Below are positions 1-7,677 of a stretch of DNA of 11,023 nucleotides, piece after piece. The translations under genes and the position numbers were made by a program. Numbering within the stretch: position 1 is the stretch's first letter; each line of letters begins with the position of its first letter. The notes beneath the pieces were generated by a model, which was not told the DNA's origin, made no database searches, and was given only the letters and a program-made list of their open reading frames with translations. Origin of the DNA: Chitinophagaceae bacterium (lineage in GTDB: Bacteria > Bacteroidota > Bacteroidia > Chitinophagales > Chitinophagaceae); contig CANIMM010000077.1 of NCBI GenBank assembly GCA_947468255.1, positions 1 to 11,023 of the forward strand, in the 5' to 3' direction.

Positions 1-1
1 A

Positions 2-307
2 AGTGCTGAAAACTGCAGCTACCGACAAGTATTTAATTGGATTGCCGATGGCTTTGGCAAGAAAAGGCCTCATAAAAAAGTAACCCCATTGATTGCTAAA
101 ATTGTATGGAGATTGGAAGCAATCAAAAGCAAGTTCTCCGGCAAAAACCCTTTGATAACAAAGGAAACAGCCACAACTGCGCTGGCAGAAGTAAGGTATA
201 ATAACGAGAAGCTCCTAAAATTTTTACCCGATTTTCAATATACCAGCATCGAATCGGCTATACAAAGTACCTGCAAGCAAATGTTGCAAAATCTTGAAAA
301 GGGATAG
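2..307 (+). CDS. NAD-dependent epimerase/dehydratase (extended SDR), C-terminal part
   Basis: The open frame enters from the left window edge at base 2 and runs to the TAG at 305-307, giving about 101 residues; the real start lies outside. A TTG at 89 could be read as a start, but the frame is open and family-like upstream of it, so I treat the gene as 5'-truncated. The visible part reads S-Y-R-x-V-F-N-W-I-A, then a basic G-K-K-R-P-H-K-K-V stretch, then I-V-W-R-L-E-A and a late L-I-T-K-E-T-A segment before a C-terminal helix. This is the substrate-binding C-terminal half typical of Bacteroidota extended-SDR epimerases that act on nucleotide sugars or similar substrates. The Rossmann glycine motif and the YxxxK catalytic pair are outside the window. 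A hairpin follows the stop. The exact substrate cannot be named. Confidence 0.75.
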   Translation, partial: SAENCSYRQVFNWIADGFGKKRPHKKVTPLIAKIVWRLEAIKSKFSGKNPLITKETATTALAEVRYNNEKLLKFLPDFQYTSIESAIQSTCKQMLQNLEKG

Positions 308-313
308 ATTTAA

Positions 314-350
314 TTTCAAGGAACCTTGCCTTTGAAAGGCACTATTTTAC
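314..350 (+). terminator. Hairpin cluster after the epimerase gene, probable terminator
   Basis: Seven bases after the stop codon three overlapping hairpins are possible: CAAGG/CCTTG (317-328), TGCCTTT/AAAGGCA (327-341), and TTTCAAGG (314-321) pairing with CCTT-T-GAAA (329-337) with one bulge. They share bases, so only one can form at a time. The 327-341 stem is followed by ACTATTTTAC, a weak T-rich tail. The position directly behind the gene supports a terminator, but the tail is poor. Confidence 0.4.
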
Positions 351-430
351 AATCCATCTCTATACAAATTAACGAATTGCCATTTTGCAGTAAGCGCGTT
401 TAGAAAGAGTAGGCCCCAACCCTCTACCAT

Positions 431-495
431 GATGTTGAGTTGGAAGTAGGGTTTATAACCCTGAGGTCACGAGTTTAAATCTCGTTCTTGCTACA
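431..495 (+). pseudogene. Decayed tRNA-like sequence (3' half recognisable)
   Basis: Bases 447-463 form a five-pair anticodon arm (TAGGG/CCCTG) with loop TTTATAA; read as a tRNA the anticodon would be UAU. Bases 464-468 (AGGTC) match a five-base variable loop. Bases 469-485 form a perfect five-pair T-arm (ACGAG/CTCGT) with loop TTTAAAT, where the usual TTC is TTT. Bases 486-492 would be the 3' acceptor strand. The 5' acceptor partner (AGCAAGA) is absent upstream, and the D-arm (around 432-446) has lost bases compared with a normal GCTCAGTTGGTAGAGC-type arm. I therefore call it a tRNA remnant rather than a working gene. It is followed at once by a terminator hairpin, as a real tRNA gene would be, and its 3' end is repeated at 1694. 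Confidence 0.5.
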
Positions 496-535
496 TGAAA
501 ATCAAGGACTCACCTTAAATCGTGGGTCTTTTGTT
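471..535 (+). repeat. Direct repeat, left copy (tRNA 3' end plus terminator)
   Basis: These 65 bases recur at 1694-1758 with seven mismatches and no gaps. The repeat runs from inside the T-arm through the acceptor end and the following hairpin. The two copies lie 1223 bases apart in the same orientation and bracket only the M23 peptidase gene. The geometry resembles attachment-site duplication at a tRNA 3' end, but no integrase is present in between. Confidence 0.75.
504..535 (+). terminator. Intrinsic terminator-like hairpin of the left repeat copy
   Basis: A ten-pair stem joins AAGGACTCAC (504-513) and GTGGGTCTTT (522-531), with two G-T wobbles and loop CTTAAATC, followed by TTGTT. The second copy at 1727-1758 keeps the pairing although the left arm differs (CCTAC in place of CTCAC). 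This suggests the fold itself has been kept. Confidence 0.6.
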
Positions 536-595
536 CTGTGGGGAAAACATCGGTCCAAATCGGTTTAAACCAATTAATTGCATTAATTTTCAACT

Positions 596-1552
596 ATGAA
601 AAACCTAGTCATTCTTATTCCCTTATTATTATTCAAAATAGCCTTCTCTCAGGTAGAAAAAGACAACTACAAACAAGTGTCGACTAATTTTATTTCCTTT
701 TTCAACGAAAGTAAAAATGACAGCATTGTTGCCATGTTTTCACCAGAAATGAAAACGGCATTGCCAATTGAAAAATTCACCCAGGTGAGTGCAGGTTTAA
801 AAACGCAATTAGGATCCATTAAGAAAACAAGGTTTGTTAGACTTCAAACTGCGTCCGCTTTATATGAAACTACATTTGACAATGCTGTTTTAGGAATGAC
901 AATCACTTTAAATAGCAAGAATGAAATTTCAGGATTATTATTTAAGCCATATACTGAAGCCAAAGAAATTATAAGGAATACCACTAAAATGAAACTTCCG
1001 TTTAAAGGGGAGTGGACTGTATCATGGGGTGGAGATACAAAGGAGCAAAACTATCATGTAGAAAGTGTTGCCCAAAAAAATGCTTTTGATATCTTGATGT
1101 ATGATCAAAAAGGAGCTACTCATAAAGGAACTGGAGCGTCTAACGAAGACTATTATGCATTTGGTAAAGAATTGTATGCACCATGTGATGGTGAAGTAGT
1201 ATTGGTTGTAGATGGTGTAAAAGATAATATTCCAGGAGTTCTAAATCCTATTTATATACCAGGGAATACGGTTATAATTAAAGTAGCTACTGGTGAATAT
1301 GCTTTCTTTGCGCATTTTAAACAACATTCCATCGTGGTGAAGCAGGGACAGAAAGTAAGCACAGGAGCATTATTAGGTTTGTGTGGAAATTCTGGAAATT
1401 CTTCAGAAGCTCATTTACATTTTCATTTACAAAATGTGGAGGACATGACAAAGGCCACTGGTGCTAAATGTTATTTTGATCAACTTAAAGTAAATGGAGT
1501 ATTAAAATCGGATTATTCTCCTGTGAAAGGTGATAAGATATCAAATAATTAA
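596..1552 (+). CDS. Exported M23-family metallopeptidase with N-terminal DUF3887-like domain
   Basis: The 318-residue protein starts at ATG 596. Residues 1-19 form a signal peptide (MKN, hydrophobic core, then AFSQ), so it should act in the periplasm or outside the cell. Residues about 20-120 resemble the DUF3887 type, an NTF2-like helix-plus-sheet domain often found ahead of hydrolases. Residues about 150-300 are a LytM/M23 domain, which cleaves peptide cross-links in peptidoglycan. The visible signs are the YAPCDGEVV turn (194-202), F-A-H240, the GQKVSTGALLGLCGNSGNS stretch, and the HLHFH zinc motif (H273, H275). The usual first ligand motif HxxxD is not standard: there is N162-A-F-D165, with H154 eleven residues before D165. 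This occurs in a divergent M23 subgroup, so activity is likely but not certain. The gene stands alone between two tRNA-end repeats, with weak terminators on both sides. Confidence 0.85.
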   Translation: MKNLVILIPLLLFKIAFSQVEKDNYKQVSTNFISFFNESKNDSIVAMFSPEMKTALPIEKFTQVSAGLKTQLGSIKKTRFVRLQTASALYETTFDNAVLGMTITLNSKNEISGLLFKPYTEAKEIIRNTTKMKLPFKGEWTVSWGGDTKEQNYHVESVAQKNAFDILMYDQKGATHKGTGASNEDYYAFGKELYAPCDGEVVLVVDGVKDNIPGVLNPIYIPGNTVIIKVATGEYAFFAHFKQHSIVVKQGQKVSTGALLGLCGNSGNSSEAHLHFHLQNVEDMTKATGAKCYFDQLKVNGVLKSDYSPVKGDKISNN

Positions 1553-1567
1553 TTTCATGATAACCTC

Positions 1568-1607
1568 TGCGTGAGGAAAACGCCCCCTGAATTCGACTGA
1601 AATCGGT
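1568..1607 (+). repeat. 40-base dispersed intergenic motif, copy 1
   Basis: The motif begins with TGCGTGAGGAAA and ends with AAATCGGT, with a 20-base centre. The same two blocks with exactly the same spacing occur at 8929-8968; in total 29 of 40 positions agree. A shorter related form may lie at 539-565 (TGGGGAAAAC then AAATCGGTT), giving a possible pair around the peptidase gene. The function is unknown. Confidence 0.5.
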
Positions 1608-1622
1608 TAGTTTCGATTTTCC
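1600..1622 (+). terminator. Weak terminator-like hairpin after the M23 gene
   Basis: AAATCG (1600-1605) pairs with CGATTT (1614-1619) across an eight-base loop, followed by TCC. The stem has only two G-C pairs and the T-run is short. Its place 48 bases after the peptidase stop is the main argument for it. Confidence 0.3.
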
Positions 1623-1693
1623 TAAATCATAACTAACTACAAATCAACGCTTTTATTTTCTCTAAAAATCTTCCTATACGCCTAAGGCGGACT

Positions 1694-1758
1694 GAGTTCA
1701 AATCTCGTTCTCGCTCCATAAAAATCAAGGACCTACCTTAAATCGTGGGTCCTTTGTT
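1694..1758 (+). repeat. Direct repeat, right copy (tRNA 3' end plus terminator)
   Basis: This is the second copy of the 65-base repeat at 471-535. The T-loop here is the regular TTCAAAT and the end reads CTCGCTCCA, so it is closer to a normal tRNA 3' end than the left copy. Upstream, however, the sequence differs from the left copy and no anticodon arm or full tRNA can be folded. The outer T-stem pairs are broken (C1692 against T1708, T1693 against G1707). It is a tRNA end without a tRNA. Confidence 0.7.
1727..1758 (+). terminator. Intrinsic terminator-like hairpin of the right repeat copy
   Basis: AAGGACCTAC (1727-1736) pairs with GTGGGTCCTT (1745-1754) over ten pairs with one G-T wobble, loop CTTAAATC, then TGTTGTTT. 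It lies about 190 bases before the efflux operon and should insulate that operon from transcription arriving from the left. Confidence 0.6.
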
Positions 1759-1921
1759 GTTTCTGCTTGAGGTTTTATTGCTTTTTACTGAATATACGCA
1801 CCTTTAATGCTCAAATTTTCAATTTATAGCACAATAGCTAATTCAAACTTTATAAAGAGCTGATAATATTCTTACCTATAACAATGTGATATATGTTACA
1901 AACATCAGAATTTAACTAAAG

Positions 1922-1929
1922 CATCTTTG
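1922..1929 (+). promoter_or_regulatory. Possible -7 promoter element of the efflux operon
   Basis: CATCTTTG matches the Bacteroidota -7 form TAnnTTTG except for the first base. It ends 15 bases before the chosen ATG, leaving room for only a very short leader. No good TTTG -33 box is seen at the expected distance. No operator or repressor gene is visible nearby. Confidence 0.25.
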
Positions 1930-1944
1930 CATTCTTTTAAAACT

Positions 1945-3279
1945 ATGCAAATGAAATTTGAAAAATTAAATTCTTTTAAAAACTTGACATTAGTCACGTT
2001 GTTTATATTCAACACAGCTACAATTAATGCCCAGTCAACTCCCAAGTCCTTGTCTATGGAGGAAGCAATACAAGCAGCCTTGCAAAATAATAAGCAATTA
2101 TTGATAGCAAAAACAGACGAGGCCATTGCAAAATCAAATTTTAATCAAACTGAAGCTATTTGGTTACCCAACGTGAATTTATCTCAAACGGCTTATAGAA
2201 CTAATAACCCTTTAAATGTATTTGGATTTAAGTTACAACAATCGAATGTACTACAGGCTGATTTTAATCCAGCTTTATTAAACAATCCTAATAATTATAG
2301 CAACTACAATACACAATTGGCATTACAACAGCCTATCATAAATTTGGATGCATTGTATATGCGCAAATCGGCAAAAGAACAAGTTGGAATGTATGCGGCA
2401 CAAGTACAAAGAACTAAAGAAGCAATCAAAATGCAGGTGGTTCAATCTTATTTGTATTTGGAGTTTACCTATCAATATGAGAAAGTTACAATTGAAGGAT
2501 TAAAGACCATGCAATCTATTTATAAATTCACTAAAGACAGATTTGATCAGGGTATGATGCAAAAATCGGACTTGCTAAATGTAGCAGTGCAAGTACAAGC
2601 TGCTGAATTACAGCATAGCCAAGCAAAATCACAAATCGAGAATATATCTGATCAATTAACTGTACTAATGGGTGCTCCTAAGGGGGTAGTATATTCCATA
2701 AAGCCCTACAATCTGGGCACTCAAACTGATGTCTCAGATTCTGTTTCATCAGGAAGGTCTGATATTAGGGCTTTAAATGCTGCTGTAAATAGTTATGATA
2801 TGGCTATTAAAAGCACTGAAATGGGTTGGATGCCTAAATTAAATGGTTTTGCAAATTATAATATTAATGATAAGTCAATTGCTTTTAATGGTGCTAAATC
2901 ATATATAGCAGGTGTGCAGTTGTCTTGGGATATTTTTAAGGGCAATCAAATGAATCGAAAGGCTGCGACTCAAAGGTTAGAAAAATCAAAAGTGCAAGAG
3001 CAGTTGAATAGTCAGTTAGAAACCGGCGCGGCTGAAATTAGAAAAACAAAAAGAGCCGTTGTAGATGCAAATTATAAAATTCAACAACAAACAACTTCGG
3101 TTCAACAATCGGAAGAAGCACTTAGAATTTTACAAAACAGGTATGAGCAAGGTTTAATTAGTACCAATGATATATTGGTAGCACAAACACAGCTATCTCA
3201 ACAAAAATTATTTTTAGCTCAAGCTCAATTAGAACAAAAATCTGCTATTAATTATCTTGAATTTTTAACAACGAAATAA
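1945..3279 (+). CDS. TolC-family outer-membrane efflux channel
   Basis: From ATG 1945 the protein has 444 residues; ATG 1951 is equally possible. An upstream in-frame TTG at 1927 is less likely because it lies inside the possible promoter element. Residues about 11-30 form a signal peptide ending T-I-N-A-Q. The mature protein has the two repeats of the outer-membrane efflux family: the first opens with S-M-E-E-A-I-Q-A-A-L-Q-N-N, and the second is rich in long glutamine- and alanine-laden helices near the end (R-Y-E-Q-G-L-I-S-T-N-D-I-L). Such proteins form trimeric beta-barrels with a long periplasmic tunnel and give RND pumps their exit through the outer membrane. The gene is first in the operon, 43 bases ahead of the adaptor gene. 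The length is normal for the family. The family call is firm; the substrate is unknown. Confidence 0.93.
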   Translation: MQMKFEKLNSFKNLTLVTLFIFNTATINAQSTPKSLSMEEAIQAALQNNKQLLIAKTDEAIAKSNFNQTEAIWLPNVNLSQTAYRTNNPLNVFGFKLQQSNVLQADFNPALLNNPNNYSNYNTQLALQQPIINLDALYMRKSAKEQVGMYAAQVQRTKEAIKMQVVQSYLYLEFTYQYEKVTIEGLKTMQSIYKFTKDRFDQGMMQKSDLLNVAVQVQAAELQHSQAKSQIENISDQLTVLMGAPKGVVYSIKPYNLGTQTDVSDSVSSGRSDIRALNAAVNSYDMAIKSTEMGWMPKLNGFANYNINDKSIAFNGAKSYIAGVQLSWDIFKGNQMNRKAATQRLEKSKVQEQLNSQLETGAAEIRKTKRAVVDANYKIQQQTTSVQQSEEALRILQNRYEQGLISTNDILVAQTQLSQQKLFLAQAQLEQKSAINYLEFLTTK

Positions 3280-3322
3280 TTTAACTCAATCAACTAACAA
3301 ACAAATTATAAAATTATACACG

Positions 3323-4420
3323 ATGACTTATAAAAAATTATTGTTTATTCCTGCAATTACTTCTGCGGTATTGTTATTAAATGCATGTTCTAATGGAGAA
3401 TCAAATAAGGTTGCAGACAATGAAAAAGCAATCACTGTAACTACTTCTGCAATAACAACAGGCGCTTCTGCGAATGGATTTACAGTTACCGGACAAATAG
3501 AAGCTGCACATTCAACAAATGTGGCTACTAGAATCATGGGTTATATAACTAAAGTATATGTTAAGGTGGGCGATAGAGTTAATGCCGGACAATTATTGTT
3601 TACAGTGAATAGTAATGATATCCAAGCAAAGCAGTCGCAGGTTGACGCAATGTTAAAGCAAGCGGAAGCTGTTTTTTATGTAGCTCAAAAAGATTTCGAT
3701 AGATACACTGCATTGTATAAGCAAAATAGTGCTTCTGCAAAAGAGCTTGAGCAAATTACGATGCAATATCAATCTGCAAAAGCAGGTGTTGAAGCTGCAA
3801 AAGCTGTGCAGCATGAAGTAAAGTCGCAATTAACTTATGCAAATGTAGTGGCCCCATTTAGCGGGGTTGTAACACAAAAATTAGCTGACGAAGGAAGCTT
3901 GGCAAATCCGGGCATGCCCATTGTAACTATCGAACAAGGTGGAAGTTTGCAAGTGACTGCAATGGTGCCTGAAACCGAAATCGCTTCTTTAAAAGTAGGT
4001 GATGAAGCTAACGTAAACGTAGATGCAGCAAGTAAACAATTTCAATCAAAGTTGATTCAAATAAATCCTTCTTCACAATTTACGGGAGGGCAATACATTA
4101 TAAAGTTAAGTATACCAAAAGGCGATGCTAACAAATTAATGGCAGGCATGTATGCGCAAATTAAAATTCAAACTAAAACGCTTATTAAGTCAGATACAAG
4201 TAATACTGTGATGATACCAACTATAGCATTGGTATATAGAGATCAATTAGTAGGAGTGTATACTATTAGTGCTCAAAATACAGCTATGTTAAGATGGTTA
4301 AGAATTGGTAAAATAGAAGGCGATAAGGTAGAAGTATTGTCTGGCCTAGGAAAAAATGAAGCTTATATTATTAAAGCAGAAGGCAATTTGTATAATGGTG
4401 CTAAAGTGAGTATTAAGTAA
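3323..4420 (+). CDS. RND efflux periplasmic adaptor subunit (membrane fusion lipoprotein)
   Basis: This 365-residue protein has a lipoprotein signal peptide with lipobox L19-N-A-C22, so it is probably anchored by lipid to the inner membrane. Residues about 60-95 are the first half of the lipoyl/barrel-sandwich domain (the ATRIMGYITKVYVKVGDRV region with G-Q-L-L-F). Residues about 100-170 form the alpha-helical hairpin that contacts the TolC channel. Residues 175-205 (N-V-V-A-P-F-S-G-V-V) close the barrel-sandwich. Residues 208-285 are the beta-barrel domain (M-V-P-E-T-E-I; then L-M-A-G-M-Y-A) and the rest is the membrane-proximal domain. It links the permease encoded 31 bases downstream to the channel encoded upstream. 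No metal-binding N-terminal extension rich in His, Met or Cys is present, unlike typical CusB-type adaptors. Confidence 0.93.
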   Translation: MTYKKLLFIPAITSAVLLLNACSNGESNKVADNEKAITVTTSAITTGASANGFTVTGQIEAAHSTNVATRIMGYITKVYVKVGDRVNAGQLLFTVNSNDIQAKQSQVDAMLKQAEAVFYVAQKDFDRYTALYKQNSASAKELEQITMQYQSAKAGVEAAKAVQHEVKSQLTYANVVAPFSGVVTQKLADEGSLANPGMPIVTIEQGGSLQVTAMVPETEIASLKVGDEANVNVDAASKQFQSKLIQINPSSQFTGGQYIIKLSIPKGDANKLMAGMYAQIKIQTKTLIKSDTSNTVMIPTIALVYRDQLVGVYTISAQNTAMLRWLRIGKIEGDKVEVLSGLGKNEAYIIKAEGNLYNGAKVSIK

Positions 4421-4451
4421 TTATTTCAGTTGAGTTTTAAAAATTAAAAGA

Positions 4452-7400
4452 ATGGAAAAAGGTTTATCAGGTAATATAGCTAAGGGGTTTTTGCAATCAA
4501 AACTAACTATCTTATTGATGGTTGCGTTTTTACTAATTGGTGGTTACAGTACCATGCTAATGCCAAGAGAAGAAGAGCCTCAAATTAAAGTACCAATGGC
4601 AGATATCTTTTTAGGATATCCTGGTGCATCACCAAAGGATGTGGAAACGAAAGTGGCTGCTCCAATGGAAAAAATTATCTCTAATATTAAGGGTGTTGAA
4701 TACGTATACTCAACTTCCATGAAAGGACAAGTAATGTTAATTGTTCAGTTTTATGTGGGAGAAGATGTAGAAAAATCGATGATAAAATTGTATAGTGAAT
4801 TATTAAAGAACATGGACAAGATGCCCCAAGGCACTACCATGCCTTTGATAAAGTCCCGTGCCATTGATGATGTTCCTGTATTGTCTTTTACTTTGTGGGG
4901 TGAGCATTATGACGACAATCGTTTAAAATTATTAGGACAAGAAGTAGCAAACGAGGTTAAGAAAATCCCTAATGTCTCTGATATTAATATTTTAGGTGGA
5001 CGAAGCAAGGAAGTAAAGGTGGTTTTAGACAAAACTAAAATGGCTTCCAGTCATGTAGATTTCTTATCTATTACAAAGGCAATTCAAGCAAGCAATACTG
5101 AAATGGCAAGTGGATCTATCTTACATAATGACACAAGCATTTCAGTACAAACAGGTAACTTTTTAACCTCAGCCGATGATGTATCGGGTTTAGTGGTTGG
5201 CATGAATGCTGGCATGCCAGTATATTTGAAACAAGTTGCAAAAATTGAAGAAGCGCCAGCAACAAGTTCTCAATATGTTTTCTTTGGATATGGCAAGGCA
5301 GATACATTAGGGAATAAATACAAAGCAACTTATCCAGCGGTAACTTTTGCGATTGGAAAAAAGCAAGGAGCAGATGCGATGAAATTATCTGAAGAGATTT
5401 TACATAAAATAAGTGCCCTTAAAAAAGACCTAATACCAACTGATGTGCAGGTTTCTACTACAAGAAACTATGGTGAATCGGCTGCGGATAAAGTGGGTGA
5501 ATTATTGTTTCACTTATTCATTGCCATTGTAGTTGTTACGTTATTTGTGATGCTTGCTATGGGATGGAGAGGTGGATTGGTTGTATTTTTATCTGTACCT
5601 GTAACTTTTGCGTTGACTTTATTTGCATACTACGCACTTGATTATACACTAAATAGAATTACCTTATTTGCATTGGTCTTTATTACGGGAATCGTAGTTG
5701 ATGACTCCATTATTATTGCCGAGAATATGCATAGGCATTTTAAAATGCGTAAGCTACCACCATTGCAAGCGGCTATCTATGCTATTAATGAAGTTGGTAA
5801 TCCTACTATTTTAGCAACCTTTACAGTAGTTGCAGCGGTATTGCCAATGGCTTTTGTGTCTGGCTTAATGGGTCCATATATGAGTCCAATGCCAATAGGT
5901 GCTTCTATTGCAATGTTGCTTTCGTTAATTGTAGCACTTACTTTGACTCCATATTTAGGATATATCTTTTTAAGAGAAAAAAAGAAGAATGGTGTTGAGC
6001 AGAATGATCATCATGGAGAAAAATTAGAAGATTCAAGTATTTATAAAATATACAAAGCAGTTATTCAGCCCATGCTGGAAAAACGTTGGAAACGTTGGGC
6101 ATTTGTAATGGGAACCGTAGTGGTATTACTTGCGTCGATGGTATTATTTTATACAAAATCAGTTGCTGTTAAAATGTTGCCATTTGACAATAAAAATGAA
6201 TTTCAGGTGGTGATTGACATGCCAGAAGGGACTACTTTGGAAAAAACACAAGCTGTTGCGTCTGATATTACTGCCTATGTTGGCAAGCAAGCTATGGTAG
6301 AGAATTTCCAGGCTTATGTAGGAACTTCGGGCCCCATTAGTTTTAATGGATTGGTAAGACACTATGATTTAAGACGTGGTGAAAATGTAGCAGATATTCA
6401 AGTAAACTTAGTAGACAAAACCAAGCGTAGTATTCAAAGTCATGATATTGCAAAAGGAATGCGCGCAGAAATTATAAAAATCGGCTCAAAATATAATGCA
6501 AATGTAAAAATAGTAGAGTTGCCACCTGGCCCTCCAGTACTTTCTACATTGGTTGCCGAAATTTATGGGCCTAATTATGATCAACAAATTGCAATAGGTA
6601 AGCAAGTTAAAACCTTATTTACAAAAACACCTGATGTAGTGGATGCAGACTGGATGGTAGAGGATGATGAAATGGAATATAAGATTTTAGTGGACAAGGA
6701 AAAAGCAATGAAGTATGGCGTGGTGACGGCACAAGTGTCTGCATTGGTGAATGGAGCTTTGTCTGGAATGGTTGCAGGAAATATTAGTCAACCCAATTCT
6801 TATACTCAAATCCCAGTACGATTGCAATTAAAAGATGCAGATAAAACAAGTATCGAAGATGTTTTATCATTGAATGTAGTGGGTATGCAGGGTAATATGG
6901 TTCCTTTAAGAGATGTGGTAAAGGTACAATCCGTATTAAAAGATAAAAGCATCTATCGTAAGAATCAAAAGGAAGTAGTTTATGTAATGGCAGACATGGC
7001 AGGAAAATTAGAAAGTCCATTTTATGCAATTTCAACAATGTCAGACAGCTTAAAGTATATTAAAATGCCTGCTGGCTATGTTTTAAATGAGGAGTACAGC
7101 AAACAACCAACTGAGCTAGATAAATATTCATTAAAATGGGATGGTGAATGGCAGATAACCTTAGAAGTATTTAGGGACCTAGGTATTGCATTCTTAGTGG
7201 TTATATTAATTATTTACATGCTAATTGTAGGTTGGTTCCAAAACTTCACAGTACCCTTGATTATGTTAGCGGCTATTCCGTTGTCATTAATAGGTATCCT
7301 TTTTGGACACTGGATTATGGGGGCTTATTTCACAGCTACCTCTATGATTGGATTTATTGCACTGGCTGGAGTAATGGTTAGAAACTCAATATTGTTAATT

Positions 7401-7652
7401 GACTTTATCAATATCAGATTGGATGAAGGGGTGCCTTTAAAGCAAGCAATTATAGAAGCAGGTGCTGTAAGAACTACGCCTATTTTATTAACAGCAGGTG
7501 CGGTTGCATTGGGCGCTATAATTATTTTATTCGATCCGGTATTCCAAGGCTTAGCTATCTCCTTAATGGGCGGTACAGTTACTTCAACCTTTTTAACTTT
7601 GATTGTAGTTCCGTTATTATATTTTAAAATGATGAGAAATAAAATCAAATGA
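4452..7652 (+). CDS. RND-family efflux permease (AcrB/MMPL-type inner-membrane transporter)
   Basis: At 1066 residues this has the usual RND length. It shows the two-fold layout: TM1 near residues 14-36, a large periplasmic loop, TM2-TM6 at about 350-510, TM7 near 548-567, a second periplasmic loop, and TM8-TM12 at about 908-1060. The proton-relay motif in TM4 is G413-I-V-V-D417-D418-S, matching the paired aspartates of AcrB. In TM10 the usual lysine-asparagine pair is R977-N978 (G-V-M-V-R-N-S-I-L-L-I-D-F), as in a less studied RND branch. A proline-rich turn P-P-G-P-P-V (691-696) lies in the second periplasmic loop. The protein couples proton entry to export from the periplasm or inner leaflet. 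No methionine pair or other signature firmly marks it as a metal exporter. The gene is third in the operon, with the PII-like gene 25 bases after its stop. Confidence 0.93.
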   Translation: MEKGLSGNIAKGFLQSKLTILLMVAFLLIGGYSTMLMPREEEPQIKVPMADIFLGYPGASPKDVETKVAAPMEKIISNIKGVEYVYSTSMKGQVMLIVQFYVGEDVEKSMIKLYSELLKNMDKMPQGTTMPLIKSRAIDDVPVLSFTLWGEHYDDNRLKLLGQEVANEVKKIPNVSDINILGGRSKEVKVVLDKTKMASSHVDFLSITKAIQASNTEMASGSILHNDTSISVQTGNFLTSADDVSGLVVGMNAGMPVYLKQVAKIEEAPATSSQYVFFGYGKADTLGNKYKATYPAVTFAIGKKQGADAMKLSEEILHKISALKKDLIPTDVQVSTTRNYGESAADKVGELLFHLFIAIVVVTLFVMLAMGWRGGLVVFLSVPVTFALTLFAYYALDYTLNRITLFALVFITGIVVDDSIIIAENMHRHFKMRKLPPLQAAIYAINEVGNPTILATFTVVAAVLPMAFVSGLMGPYMSPMPIGASIAMLLSLIVALTLTPYLGYIFLREKKKNGVEQNDHHGEKLEDSSIYKIYKAVIQPMLEKRWKRWAFVMGTVVVLLASMVLFYTKSVAVKMLPFDNKNEFQVVIDMPEGTTLEKTQAVASDITAYVGKQAMVENFQAYVGTSGPISFNGLVRHYDLRRGENVADIQVNLVDKTKRSIQSHDIAKGMRAEIIKIGSKYNANVKIVELPPGPPVLSTLVAEIYGPNYDQQIAIGKQVKTLFTKTPDVVDADWMVEDDEMEYKILVDKEKAMKYGVVTAQVSALVNGALSGMVAGNISQPNSYTQIPVRLQLKDADKTSIEDVLSLNVVGMQGNMVPLRDVVKVQSVLKDKSIYRKNQKEVVYVMADMAGKLESPFYAISTMSDSLKYIKMPAGYVLNEEYSKQPTELDKYSLKWDGEWQITLEVFRDLGIAFLVVILIIYMLIVGWFQNFTVPLIMLAAIPLSLIGILFGHWIMGAYFTATSMIGFIALAGVMVRNSILLIDFINIRLDEGVPLKQAIIEAGAVRTTPILLTAGAVALGAIIILFDPVFQGLAISLMGGTVTSTFLTLIVVPLLYFKMMRNKIK

Positions 7653-7677
7653 AATATCAAAAATAAAAAATTATTTT

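Larger units (their letters stand above)
1553..1944. other. Intergenic region between peptidase gene and efflux operon
   Basis: This 392-base stretch has no convincing gene on either strand. It holds, in order, the 40-base dispersed motif (1568-1607), a weak hairpin (1600-1619), an AT-rich spacer, a short CGCC/GGCG inverted repeat (about 1679-1689) that looks like a class II tRNA variable arm, the right copy of the tRNA-end/terminator repeat (1694-1758), and an AT-rich stretch that should carry the efflux operon promoter. Confidence 0.7.

Noticed and set aside
89..307. A short 72-codon gene starting at TTG 89
   Set aside because: The frame is open to the left edge and matches the epimerase family upstream of the TTG, so it is the tail of a longer gene.
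562..571. GGTTTAAACC palindrome ahead of the M23 gene as an operator
   Set aside because: A ten-base AT-centred palindrome is common by chance and there is no regulator gene nearby.
1670..1718. A complete class II tRNA ending at 1718
   Set aside because: A variable-arm-like CGCC/GGCG repeat and a T-arm end are present, but no anticodon arm, D-arm or 5' acceptor strand can be found upstream.
7325..7660. A 111-codon minus-strand frame opposite the permease gene
   Set aside because: It is the antisense shadow of conserved RND coding sequence, with no family features of its own.
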